DNA from: an uncultured Flavobacteriales bacterium
Lineage (GTDB): Bacteria > Bacteroidota > Bacteroidia > Palsa-965
Assembly (NCBI GenBank): GCA_946478675.1
Contig: CAMLEF010000056.1
Coordinates: 1 to 17,304, forward strand
Direction: 5' to 3'
Length of the DNA: 17,304 bases
This document shows positions 1 to 6,626 of this stretch, piece after piece. The number at the start of each line of letters is the position of its first letter. The stretch's first letter is position 1. The notes below the pieces were generated by a model that was given only the letters and a program-made list of their open reading frames with translations, had not been told where the DNA came from and ran no database searches. The position numbers and the translations under genes are program-made.

Positions 1-217
1 AGTTTGAGGGTTTTATCACGACCTACAGTGATCGTGTGACCACCGAAGGCAGCCGCTCGATACGTTGCTTTCGCGCCTGCAGCCATCGCTCGTGATTGCC
101 GACGGCTCCGACGGAAAGAAGCGCACGCAGCAATGGAAAACGATCTGCGAAAAAAGAAGCGTTCGTTTCTACGACGTAAAAGAAAATGGCGCACTGATCG
201 TTCACGGCGACAAATGA
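1..217 (+). pseudogene. comEC: C-terminal fragment of ComEC/Rec2-like competence protein, apparently frameshifted
   Basis: The last 62 codons (frame ending at TGA 215-217) contain LQPSLVIADGSDGKK, then a W...C spacing and a terminal KENGALIV. This resembles the end of the metallo-beta-lactamase-like domain of Bacteroidota ComEC proteins (family pattern from memory: P..V..DGSN....W...C....I.F......GA). ComEC forms the inner-membrane channel for single-stranded DNA uptake. The matching text is split: RPTVIV lies in frame 1 (19-36), TTEGSR in frame 3 (39-56) and LDTLLSRLQ in frame 2 (from 56). Restoring one base near 36-39 and one near 56-58 would give a continuous protein. It is either a decayed gene or a low-quality sequence edge; the rest lies left of the window. 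The family call is moderately sure. Confidence 0.55.
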
Positions 218-366
218 AACACGACGACTATCCTCAGCGGGGTGTGCGTGTTCATGAAACAGGGTTTGAACAAATACAGTCCTGCTGTTTCACTTATCCA
301 TGACACGCCGACACTTGTTCAAAACACTGCATTTTTCAGCAAGAAGCGAACGAATTTCATTGCGCA

Positions 367-1047
367 ATGAGACGCTTCTTCCAACTAACCCTGTGGCTGA
401 TCGTAAGCGCAGCAGTGCTGTACGGCGTTGCCTGGTTGTCGCCGTACCGCACCCGGCTGCCCGGCTACCATCGCGTGAGCTATACGCCGGAGCAGTATCG
501 CAACGCATGTGCGGAGCTGCGGAAGGGGCTCGATACGCTCACGGTGAAAGAACGCGCGAAGCTCCTGCAGCAGGCCGTGTCGGTGAAACTCTTTCGGTAT
601 TGGGAAGGAACGCGCTGGAATTTCAACGGCACCACGCAAACGCCGGGACAGGGCGGTATCGCCTGCGGATACTTCGTGATGACGATGCTGCGCGATGCGG
701 GTTTTGATATCGAGCGATCGAAGCTGTCGCGCTGCAGCTCGGAAGACGCGATCAAAACACTCGTGGAGGAAAAATGTATTCACCGTTACAGCCGTGTAGC
801 GATCGATGATTTCCTGAAGGAGATCCGGAAGAACGGCAACCAGCTGTACGTCGTCGGGCTCGACACGCACATCGGTTTTCTCTCCTGCGAGAACGGGCAA
901 TGCTGGTTCATCCATTCCGGCGGCGGTTACCCGGCAGGCGTGATCAAAGAGAAAGCGGAAGCATGCAACGCGTTGGTGAATTCGCGGTATCGCGTGACGG
1001 GATGTTTGACGAAAGATGAAAAGCTGCTGCGGAAATGGAACGGGTGA
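367..1047 (+). CDS. Membrane-anchored putative cysteine peptidase/amidase (papain-like fold), unnamed family
   Basis: A 226-residue protein. Residues 6-25 form an uncleaved-looking signal anchor (QLTLWLIVSAAVLYGVAWLS), so the rest should lie in the periplasm. Seen: GQGGIACGYFVMTML with Cys100 at the start of a helix, LDTHIGFL with His168, and CWFIHSGGG with His183. A helix-starting Cys followed by a His on a strand is the layout of NlpC/P60-, C39- and other papain-like hydrolases, so Cys100/His168 is the likely dyad; this is inference. Several further cysteines (48, 123, 137, 174, 179, 200, 213) could form disulphides. The gene starts 149 bp after the ComEC fragment and is followed after 34 bp by a lipoprotein gene. 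No Shine-Dalgarno sequence is visible, which is normal in this phylum. Substrate unknown. Confidence 0.6.
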   Translation: MRRFFQLTLWLIVSAAVLYGVAWLSPYRTRLPGYHRVSYTPEQYRNACAELRKGLDTLTVKERAKLLQQAVSVKLFRYWEGTRWNFNGTTQTPGQGGIACGYFVMTMLRDAGFDIERSKLSRCSSEDAIKTLVEEKCIHRYSRVAIDDFLKEIRKNGNQLYVVGLDTHIGFLSCENGQCWFIHSGGGYPAGVIKEKAEACNALVNSRYRVTGCLTKDEKLLRKWNG

Positions 1048-1081
1048 TGAACATGAATGACGTTGTCTAACTTCGTGCACG

Positions 1082-2152
1082 ATGAAGATCCTGCTTCCGT
1101 TCCTTCTTGCATTTTCGTTCCTGCTTTTCTCCTGCGGCAACAACAACTCCAAATCCCGCAAAGACTCGCTCGAAAAATTATTCGTCAACGATTCCGCTGC
1201 CGGCGATTCCGCTCTTGCGCCCGATGCGGATGAAATCGTTTTTGATCCGAACGACGGTTATGCGCTGGCAGGAGAAATTCCGTTTTCTATACTTTCATAC
1301 AACAGCTATTCCATCCCTTTCGATTTTCAACCGAACGAGCTGCTTGCGCATTTCTTCCCCGGGAAAATTTACAAGCGCCCGGATTCGAATACCATTTTCA
1401 GCTGCTGGAGCTGCAAGGATGGGAAAACGTTACGTCACCAGCTCTACATGGATGAAGAGGTTAATTTTCCCCGCGGGAAAAACGAAACGGAATGGCTCGA
1501 TACGATTTCCTGGAAACAACCCGACGGCAATCGTTACCTCGCGTTCTTCGTGCAAAGTTCCGAGCCTACTGACGACGGCGGTGGTTTTTGCTGCGGACGA
1601 TTTACACCGGCGTGGGTGGGCGCTGCGATCTTCCGCGCAGAAAGCTCACAATGGAGTTTGATCGCTTATGAACCTGCGCTGGAATTGTCTGGATTGTTCC
1701 ATCGCGCGGCGCTGCCGGAAGTTTGTGTTACAGGACAACACAGCTTCCTGTTGCGTATCAACGACTACGACCAGGGCGGCGGCGGACCTACGTTTGACTA
1801 TGCGGGATTTTACGCCGTTAACGGCAATCATTTTGATTGCGTCAGCGAAACGCTTAGTACCGGCGTCGGCAACCGCATGACGGAATGGTCGACGGAAGTG
1901 ATAGCCGCGGATAAAAATTCAGCGGAAAAATATCCCGTCATCCTTCTCAAAAGCAGCGGCCATCTCGTGCGATCGGAAAGCGAAGAAATAGGAGAGAACC
2001 TCGGCGTGCCCGAAGCGGAAGGATCGTTAAAGTCGGCAGAAACACTTCAGTTCACGCGCACGCAGCGGCTGGAATTCTCCAATGGAAAATATGTGATCGC
2101 GAAAACGGAATTCGCTGCGGATACCACATGGGAGCTTCCGCCGCAACAATAA
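1082..2152 (+). CDS. Hypothetical lipoprotein
   Basis: A 356-residue protein starting with a lipoprotein signal peptide: LLFSCGNN puts the lipidated Cys at residue 18. It is followed by a Ser/Asn/Lys/Asp-rich tether (about 19-50) and a soluble domain of unknown family. The mature part has paired cysteines (CWSCKDGK; GGGFCCGRF) and many aromatic residues, suggesting a beta-rich, possibly disulphide-bonded domain. I do not recognise the family. A TAACTTCG box at 1068-1075 is one base off the phylum's -7 motif, so it may have its own promoter, although the gap of only 34 bp to the upstream hydrolase would also allow co-transcription. It converges on the next gene with only 3 bp between stop codons. 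Confidence 0.65.
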   Translation: MKILLPFLLAFSFLLFSCGNNNSKSRKDSLEKLFVNDSAAGDSALAPDADEIVFDPNDGYALAGEIPFSILSYNSYSIPFDFQPNELLAHFFPGKIYKRPDSNTIFSCWSCKDGKTLRHQLYMDEEVNFPRGKNETEWLDTISWKQPDGNRYLAFFVQSSEPTDDGGGFCCGRFTPAWVGAAIFRAESSQWSLIAYEPALELSGLFHRAALPEVCVTGQHSFLLRINDYDQGGGGPTFDYAGFYAVNGNHFDCVSETLSTGVGNRMTEWSTEVIAADKNSAEKYPVILLKSSGHLVRSESEEIGENLGVPEAEGSLKSAETLQFTRTQRLEFSNGKYVIAKTEFAADTTWELPPQQ

Positions 2153-2155
2153 TAA

Positions 2156-2677
2156 TTACCGCGAAAGTTCTTCTTCCGTCGCGGGGCGCAGCCAGTAACG
2201 CATTTCACCCGAGACCCTTGATTGGATCTGCTGTGGCGGAACCTGGCCGGGAAGAAAGTCGATCCGTATCGCCGCACCGACCGAATGTTCCCGGACCAAT
2301 GTGCCGCGCGATTCCTGCTGGTTCGAAGAATACACACCGTATTCCACTTCTTCCACGAACAACGGAACTTCGGATTGATTGACGATCATCACCGGCGCTT
2401 GCCGGTTAATCTTTACAGCGGAACCGTTCCCGAGCGCGCACTCCGGCGATCCGCAAACGAAGAACCGGCTTACTTTCAGATCGGCGTCGAGGATATAAAC
2501 TCTGTAAAAGATCATGTTGAGCAGACCGAGCGTAAACGCCCCGCAAAGAATGCTCATGATAATGGTGACGCGCATACGGCCGGGCATCAGTTTTCGCAGG
2601 TAAAGGAAAACGGCGGCGAAAACAGACATCATAAGGATTCCGCCGATGGCAAGGCCCACGGTGTGGCTAAGGATCAT
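2156..2677 (-). CDS. Small two-helix membrane protein of unknown function, paralogue A
   Basis: A 173-residue protein. Two transmembrane segments at about residues 7-27 and 36-58 precede a soluble C-terminal domain of about 110 residues. The domain shares a pattern with the gene immediately upstream on the same strand: ECALGNG, a following IVNQSE, and at the C-terminus IDFLPGQVPP followed by W-LRPATEEE. Cys residues in FFVCGSPEC may form a disulphide. No enzymatic motif is visible. It lies 11 bp after its paralogue and is almost certainly co-transcribed with it. The 3' end is 3 bp from the stop of the convergent lipoprotein gene. Family unrecognised; it is probably a tandem duplicate that diverged. 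Confidence 0.65.
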   Translation of the reverse strand: MILSHTVGLAIGGILMMSVFAAVFLYLRKLMPGRMRVTIIMSILCGAFTLGLLNMIFYRVYILDADLKVSRFFVCGSPECALGNGSAVKINRQAPVMIVNQSEVPLFVEEVEYGVYSSNQQESRGTLVREHSVGAAIRIDFLPGQVPPQQIQSRVSGEMRYWLRPATEEELSR

Positions 2678-2688
2678 GTTGGTCGGTT

Positions 2689-3222
2689 TTAAAAATCTTC
2701 CGGCGTTGCTTTCCGCAGCCAGCCTTTCTGCCGCAGCTCGTGACTGCCCAGGCTCACTTCATCCGGCGGCGTTTCGTCCGGGTAAAAATCGATCTGCGTT
2801 TTTTTGCTTTTCGCAGTGTGCGCAGGAATCCGCATCACGCCGGCCGCATCCGTATTATCCGAAGCGGAAGTCGTATACACCACTGTCTCCAGCACGTAAT
2901 CTTCATTGGAACGATTCACGATGATCGTGTTCGGGTAATCGAAGCTGATCTTCGTTTTCTCACCGTTGCCGAGATCACATTCCGTTGAACCGAAGAGAAT
3001 CGTCTTATGGCAGGAGCCGTCATTCCCGATCACGATCACCGGGAACAAAACGATTTCCAGCAGCGGCACCATCGGCAGTGACGCCACTACGAGACAAAGC
3101 AGCAGTTTGAATTTTGCCGGAAGACGGTTGAAGCGGTTGCGGAAAAACCAAAAGCTAAGCACGATAAGCGCAATCCAGAGGATAATGGTGCCGATCATTC
3201 CGAGCCAGTAATTGACGAACAT
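2689..3222 (-). CDS. Small two-helix membrane protein of unknown function, paralogue B
   Basis: 177 residues from the ATG at 3222; a TTG eight codons upstream would extend the frame but is the less likely start. Two hydrophobic segments (about residues 7-29 and 38-65) precede a soluble domain with ECDLGNG, IIVNRSNE, IDFYPDETPP and WLRKATPED, matching the neighbouring downstream gene position by position in the same order. A Cys pair (GSCHK and TECDL) mirrors the pair in the paralogue. No catalytic signature is seen. The arrangement suggests an envelope protein pair, perhaps hetero-oligomeric, but function is unknown. The ndk terminator hairpin (3254-3278) lies just upstream, so the pair needs its own promoter, which I could not identify. 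Confidence 0.65.
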   Translation of the reverse strand: MFVNYWLGMIGTIILWIALIVLSFWFFRNRFNRLPAKFKLLLCLVVASLPMVPLLEIVLFPVIVIGNDGSCHKTILFGSTECDLGNGEKTKISFDYPNTIIVNRSNEDYVLETVVYTTSASDNTDAAGVMRIPAHTAKSKKTQIDFYPDETPPDEVSLGSHELRQKGWLRKATPEDF

Positions 3223-3253
3223 GGAGCGTGGGTTAGTGAAAAGCAAAAATAGA

Positions 3254-3278
3254 AAAGCCGGTCATTACAACCGGCTTT
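3254..3278 (-). terminator. Rho-independent terminator of ndk
   Basis: An 8-bp perfect stem (AAAGCCGG 3254-3261 with CCGGCTTT 3271-3278) has a 9-nt loop. On the minus strand it is followed by a T-rich stretch (TTTTCTATTTTTGCTTTT). It lies 24 bp after the ndk stop codon. Confidence 0.85.
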
Positions 3279-3301
3279 CTGAATTTTAAGAGCGAAATCG
3301 C

Positions 3302-3721
3302 TTAGAAACGCTCCGTGCCTGCGAAGAAGAAGTTGCCTTCGATGGCTGCGTTCTCGTCGCTGTCGGATCCGTGGATCGCGTTGGCGGCGATGGATTTTGC
3401 GTAGAGGTTGCGGATCGTGCCGGGTTCCGCTTTCGCCGGGTCCGTAGCGCCGATCAGCTGGCGGAATTCCGCAACAGCATTGTCTTTCTCGAGGATCGCT
3501 GCTACGATCGGGCCGGAGGACATGTAATCCACCAGTTCGCCGTAGAACGGGCGCTCTTTGTGTACTTCGTAAAATTTGCCGGCCATCTGCTGGCTGAGAC
3601 GCGTATATTTCATCGCAACGATGCGAAATCCTGCTTCATTGATTTTCGCCAGGATCGGTCCGATGTAATTGTTCTCTACCGCATCCGGTTTGATCATCGT
3701 AAAGGTCTTGTTGCCTGCCAT
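3302..3721 (-). CDS. ndk: Nucleoside diphosphate kinase
   Basis: It transfers the gamma-phosphate from ATP to nucleoside diphosphates through a phosphohistidine, balancing cytoplasmic NTP and dNTP pools. From the ATG at 3721 the protein is [15 protein letters not shown]..., 139 residues, the usual length for bacterial Ndk. The active-site motif NAIHGSDS is complete, with catalytic His117; the Lys of TMIKPDA and the RPFY segment are also present. The open frame extends 17 codons upstream of 3721, but the [13 protein letters not shown] start matches the family N-terminus and a -7 box TACTTTTG lies at 3777-3770, upstream of it. It is transcribed alone and ends at a strong terminator. Very sure. 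Confidence 0.97.
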   Translation of the reverse strand: MAGNKTFTMIKPDAVENNYIGPILAKINEAGFRIVAMKYTRLSQQMAGKFYEVHKERPFYGELVDYMSSGPIVAAILEKDNAVAEFRQLIGATDPAKAEPGTIRNLYAKSIAANAIHGSDSDENAAIEGNFFFAGTERF

Positions 3722-3769
3722 AATTCGATTGGAGTTGTATTTCAGTAATTTCCGTTGATTTTCAGGCTG

Positions 3770-3777
3770 CAAAAGTA
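3770..3777 (-). promoter_or_regulatory. Bacteroidota -7 promoter box (TACTTTTG) for ndk
   Basis: It matches the phylum's TANNTTTG element exactly on the minus strand, with its end 48 bp upstream of the ndk ATG. No convincing -33 TTG was found at the expected distance. Confidence 0.5.
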
Positions 3778-3832
3778 GGTAAAATTCAGCTTGGCAGGAG
3801 AAATCCTTCTAAAAATCCGTTAAACGATTTTG

Positions 3833-3895
3833 CCGCAGAGGCGCAGTGGGCGCAGAGAACACAACGATTTCTCTGCGTTCTCTGCGCCTCTGCGG
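3833..3895. repeat. Dispersed-type palindromic repeat, CGCAGAGG family
   Basis: Inverted repeat with 27-nt arms (3833-3859 and 3869-3895), 3 mismatches and a 9-nt loop. Each arm carries CCGCAGAGGCGCAG. Such CTCTGCGCCTCTGCGG palindromes are, from memory, found scattered in many environmental bacterial genomes. It lies between ndk and nrnA, upstream of the nrnA promoter box, in non-coding DNA. Confidence 0.8.
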
Positions 3896-3911
3896 CGAAC
3901 ACCGCTTTCGT

Positions 3912-3919
3912 TACCTTTG
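3912..3919 (+). promoter_or_regulatory. Bacteroidota -7 promoter box (TACCTTTG) for nrnA
   Basis: Exact TANNTTTG match 40 bp before the GTG start at 3960. It argues that translation does not begin at the upstream in-frame ATG at 3846, which lies before the box and inside the palindromic repeat. Confidence 0.55.
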
Positions 3920-3959
3920 CCGCGTTCAACCTTCCCATTTACATTACCCAACTCTTCCC

Positions 3960-4976
3960 GTGAAAGCCAACTCGCTCGCGTCTCTCAAGAAACAGCTGTC
4001 CAAACCGAAAAAGATCGCCATCGTCACGCATTGGTCGCCCGACGGAGATGCGATCGGTTCTTCGCTCGGCCTCTGGAACTTCCTCGTGAAAAAAGGACAT
4101 TCCGCCACCGTCGTCGTGCCGAACGAATACCCGGAGTTCCTGCATTGGATGAAAGGCCACAGCAAAGTAGTGGACGCGACGAAAGACAAGCCGAAAGCCG
4201 TGAAGACGCTGCAAAATGCGGACTTCATTTTTTGCCTCGACTTCAACGACCTCAAGCGCATCAACGTGCTTGGCGAAGTGATCGGCAGTCTGCCCGCGCC
4301 GCGCGTGATGATCGATCACCATCCTGAACCGTCGGGCTTTGCAGATTATGCGCTGCATCGCGTCAGCGCGAGTTCCACGGCAGAGCTCGTTTTCGAATTC
4401 ATCAAATTCCTCGGCGGCGTGAAGCTCATCGACAAGCACATCGCGAATTGCCTGTACACCGGCATCATGACCGACACCGGCTCGTTCCGTTTTCCCGCGA
4501 CGTCCGCACACACCCTGCGCGTGGCGGCTGCGCTCGTGGAAGCCGGGGCCGAAAATGCGGCCGATTACAACCGCGTGTACGACGACAATTCAGAAAGCCG
4601 CATTCGCCTGCTCGGTTTCGCATTGAGCGAGAAGCTCGTCGTATTGCCCGAATCGCGCACGGCTTATTTCACGCTTTCGCACGAAGAGCACGACCGTTTC
4701 CACTATAAAAAAGGCGACACGGAAGGGCTCGTGAATTACGCGCTCACTATCCGCGGAATTGTCTTCGCGGCTTTCTTTGCTGAACGCGACGGAAAAGTGA
4801 AATGCTCGTTCCGCTCGAAAGGAAAGTTCGACGTCAACCAGTTTGCGCGCACGCATTTCAACGGCGGCGGGCATATGAATGCGGCAGGCGGCTTGCAGGA
4901 AACGTCGCTGGAGGATGCTGTTAAAAAATTCAAATCGTTGCTGCCGGCCTGGTCGGAAAAACTGGAGAAAGCCTGA
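3960..4976 (+). CDS. nrnA: NrnA-type DHH phosphoesterase (oligoribonuclease/PAP phosphatase)
   Basis: It degrades very short RNA oligonucleotides to monomers and, in many bacteria, dephosphorylates pAp to AMP; cytoplasmic and Mn-dependent (family knowledge). From a GTG start the protein has 338 residues. DHH motifs in order: HWSPDGDAIGSS (Asp28, Asp30), CLDFND (Asp94), MIDHH (Asp119, His120, His121), GIMTDTGSF (Asp172). The DHHA1 domain follows with SFRSKGKFDVN and the substrate-binding GGGH at 302-305. The frame is open back to an ATG at 3846, but those 38 codons read through a palindromic repeat and precede the -7 box. ATT, TTG or ATG alternatives near 3960 are absent. The DNA after the stop is an AT-rich inverted repeat. 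Very sure of the family. Confidence 0.93.
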   Translation: MKANSLASLKKQLSKPKKIAIVTHWSPDGDAIGSSLGLWNFLVKKGHSATVVVPNEYPEFLHWMKGHSKVVDATKDKPKAVKTLQNADFIFCLDFNDLKRINVLGEVIGSLPAPRVMIDHHPEPSGFADYALHRVSASSTAELVFEFIKFLGGVKLIDKHIANCLYTGIMTDTGSFRFPATSAHTLRVAAALVEAGAENAADYNRVYDDNSESRIRLLGFALSEKLVVLPESRTAYFTLSHEEHDRFHYKKGDTEGLVNYALTIRGIVFAAFFAERDGKVKCSFRSKGKFDVNQFARTHFNGGGHMNAAGGLQETSLEDAVKKFKSLLPAWSEKLEKA

Positions 4977-4983
4977 CCTTTAA

Positions 4984-5075
4984 AAATTGAAAGATTCAAA
5001 AATTGAAGATTCAAATATTCTGTTCGGAGAAACGTTTGCTCCATAAAGAATCTTTGAATTTTTGAATTTTCAATA
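4984..5075. repeat. AT-rich inverted repeat (TTGAATTTT family)
   Basis: The left arm (about 4984-5012) contains ATTGAAAGATTCAAAAATTG; the right arm (about 5047-5075) contains GAATCTTTGAATTTTTG. The arms pair over about 25 bp with small indels. It fills the gap between nrnA and the first FKBP gene and could end nrnA transcription, but it looks like a dispersed repeat rather than a classical terminator. Confidence 0.65.
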
Positions 5076-5100
5076 GCCAATAGAAAGCACCAAACTTCCC

Positions 5101-5622
5101 ATGCTAAGAAACCTGATCTGGATACTGCCCCTGATTCTCTTTGCGTCCTGCGGTGACAAGCCGAAGCCCAAGCCGCGCAAGATGACGAAGGAGCAGCTCG
5201 AATATCTTTCCGAGCAGATGAATAAGTGGGATGCAACGAAAGAAAACGACGAGATCAATCAGTACATCAAAGCGCATAATTACCAGATGACGGAAACGCC
5301 TTCCGGGTTGCGTTATATGCTTTTGAAAAAAGGCGACGGTCCGCAGGCGAAGAACGGCATGCGCGCGAAAGTATCGTACAAGATCTACAGCCTCGGCGGA
5401 ACGGTTTTTTACACGGCTTCTGCCGACAGCGCCAAGACGTTTACGATCAGCCAGGATAACGTCGAATCCGGTTTGCACGAAGGCATCCAGCTCATGCACG
5501 TGGGCGACAAAATGCGTTTCATTCTTCCGTCACATCTCGCGCACGGCCTCACCGGCGATCAATCAAAAATCCCTCCGCTGACCAGCGTCGTTTACGAAAT
5601 CGAATTGCTCGAAGTGAAATGA
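5101..5622 (+). CDS. gldI: GldI-like FKBP-type peptidyl-prolyl isomerase lipoprotein
   Basis: 173 residues with a lipoprotein signal (LILFASCGDK, lipidated Cys18), a charged helical linker (about 24-60, including EQLEYLSEQMNKW) and one FKBP domain (about 65-173). Hallmarks: SGLRYMLLKKGDGP, DNVESGLHEGIQ, FILPSHLAHGLTGD, KIPPLTSVVYEIELL. The SGLHEGIQ and LPSHLAHGLTGD strings resemble Flavobacterium GldI, a lipoprotein needed for gliding. Two ligand-pocket positions differ from active FKBPs: the Trp of the usual G-W-x-x-G is Leu, and the FD pair is FY, so isomerase activity may be weak and the role chaperone-like. It heads a run of five FKBP genes. The gldI orthology is likely, not proven. Confidence 0.82.
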   Translation: MLRNLIWILPLILFASCGDKPKPKPRKMTKEQLEYLSEQMNKWDATKENDEINQYIKAHNYQMTETPSGLRYMLLKKGDGPQAKNGMRAKVSYKIYSLGGTVFYTASADSAKTFTISQDNVESGLHEGIQLMHVGDKMRFILPSHLAHGLTGDQSKIPPLTSVVYEIELLEVK

Positions 5623-5663
5623 GCCCGAAGTCAATAAACGTATTGTATTCATAGCTTTAATAA

Positions 5664-5733
5664 GCTTGTTCGAGCGGAGTCGAGAACCTTTCGCCTTCTA
5701 ATGCAACAGGTTCTCGACTCCGCTCGAACAAGC
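5664..5733. repeat. Perfect 26-bp inverted repeat (TTCGAGCGGAGTCGAGAA family), copy 1
   Basis: Arms 5664-5689 and 5708-5733 are perfectly complementary, with an 18-nt loop. The core is TTCGAGCGGAGTCGAGAA. A second, imperfect copy of the same core lies at 10101-10163. It occupies the 155-bp gap between the first and second FKBP genes and may act as a transcriptional barrier, although no T-run follows. Confidence 0.85.
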
Positions 5734-5777
5734 AGAGAAAAAACTTCCAACTTCATCTCCCAATCCGAATTTATCCA

Positions 5778-6608
5778 GTGAAAAAACTCCGATTTCTTTT
5801 TCCCGCGTTTCTTCTCGCAACATTCCTCGTTTCCTGCGACGACAGCAAGTTTCCCGGTTACACCGAAGCGGAGCCCGGCATTTATTACAAGCTGCACGTC
5901 CCCGGCGAAAGCGGGAAGAAAGCGGGCCCCGACGATTTTTACGAAGTGCGCATGCAGAACAAGTTCGGCGGAAAAGTGTTTTTCGATTCCGACCTGATGA
6001 ACGGCCGCGGCACGATGCTGATGCAATCTTCGGCGAGCCGTTATTTCAGCGTGCTGGGCGAAGGCGACAGTGCCACGTTCCTGCTGCCGGGCGGCGACCT
6101 CCAATTGCCGGGCGTTCCGGATACGGGCATGGTCGAGATGAACGTGAAGATCGTTCGCGTGCTTTCTGCGGATGAAGCGGCGAAGATCGAAGCTTCTTCG
6201 GATCCGGATGCGGAAGAGCAGCTGATCATTCAGCGTTACCTCGGCCGCCACCAGCTCAAAGGCGAAACCGACAGCACGGGTCTCGTGTTTATTCCCATCG
6301 CGCCGGGCAGCGGTGCAAAACCCGAAGCCGGCAAAACGGTTTCCGTGCGTTACACCGGCATGCTGATGAACGATCAGCTCATCGACCATCACGGCCTGAA
6401 TGACGAGGCGCCGTTCACGTTTACCTGGGGACAGGAAGGGCAGATGCTGCCGGGGATTATCCGGGCGCTGGGCCGTATGAAAGCCGGCGAAAAAGCGAAA
6501 ATAATCCTACCTTCGCCGCTGGCTTTCGGCACCGAAGGCTCTTCGAACGGAATCGTTCCGCCACACAGCCCCGTGGTGTATGAGCTGGAGCTGGTGTCCG
6601 TCCAATAA
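5778..6608 (+). CDS. FKBP-type peptidyl-prolyl isomerase lipoprotein, two FKBP-like domains
   Basis: 276 residues from a GTG start; the next residues MKKLRFLFPAFLLATFLVSC form a clear lipoprotein signal with lipidated Cys20. A degenerate FKBP-like domain (about 30-136) keeps GKVFFDSD and GEGDSATFLLPGG but lacks the usual middle loop. A fuller FKBP domain follows (about 165-276) with VSVRYTGMLMND, MLPGIIRALGRMKAGEKAKI and a proline-rich IVPPHSPVVYELELVS end. The pocket Trp is Ile (LPGII), and the FD pair is not at its usual place (QLIDHH), so catalysis by this domain is doubtful. It is separated from the next FKBP gene by only 18 bp, so they are probably co-transcribed. Expected at the periplasmic face of a membrane. 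Confidence 0.8.
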   Translation: MKKLRFLFPAFLLATFLVSCDDSKFPGYTEAEPGIYYKLHVPGESGKKAGPDDFYEVRMQNKFGGKVFFDSDLMNGRGTMLMQSSASRYFSVLGEGDSATFLLPGGDLQLPGVPDTGMVEMNVKIVRVLSADEAAKIEASSDPDAEEQLIIQRYLGRHQLKGETDSTGLVFIPIAPGSGAKPEAGKTVSVRYTGMLMNDQLIDHHGLNDEAPFTFTWGQEGQMLPGIIRALGRMKAGEKAKIILPSPLAFGTEGSSNGIVPPHSPVVYELELVSVQ

Positions 6609-6626
6609 CAACTGAGCAATTCTCAA

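Noticed and set aside
255..325. Hairpins TGAAACAG/CTGTTTCA and GTTTGAACAA/TTGTTCAAAAC between ComEC and the hydrolase
   Set aside because: Short arms, imperfect second pair and no T-run; not strong enough to call a terminator or regulator. No gene is seen in this 149-bp gap.
385..1188. 267-codon minus-strand frame
   Set aside because: Overlaps the putative hydrolase and the lipoprotein start, both with convincing export signals; no motifs on the minus strand.
2159..2184. CCGCGA/TCGCGG hairpin at the convergent gene junction
   Set aside because: Only 6 bp, within the coding end of the minus-strand gene and without a T-tract.
3846..3959. Upstream in-frame ATG of nrnA adding 38 residues
   Set aside because: The extension encodes the palindromic repeat, lies before the -7 box and does not match the family N-terminus.
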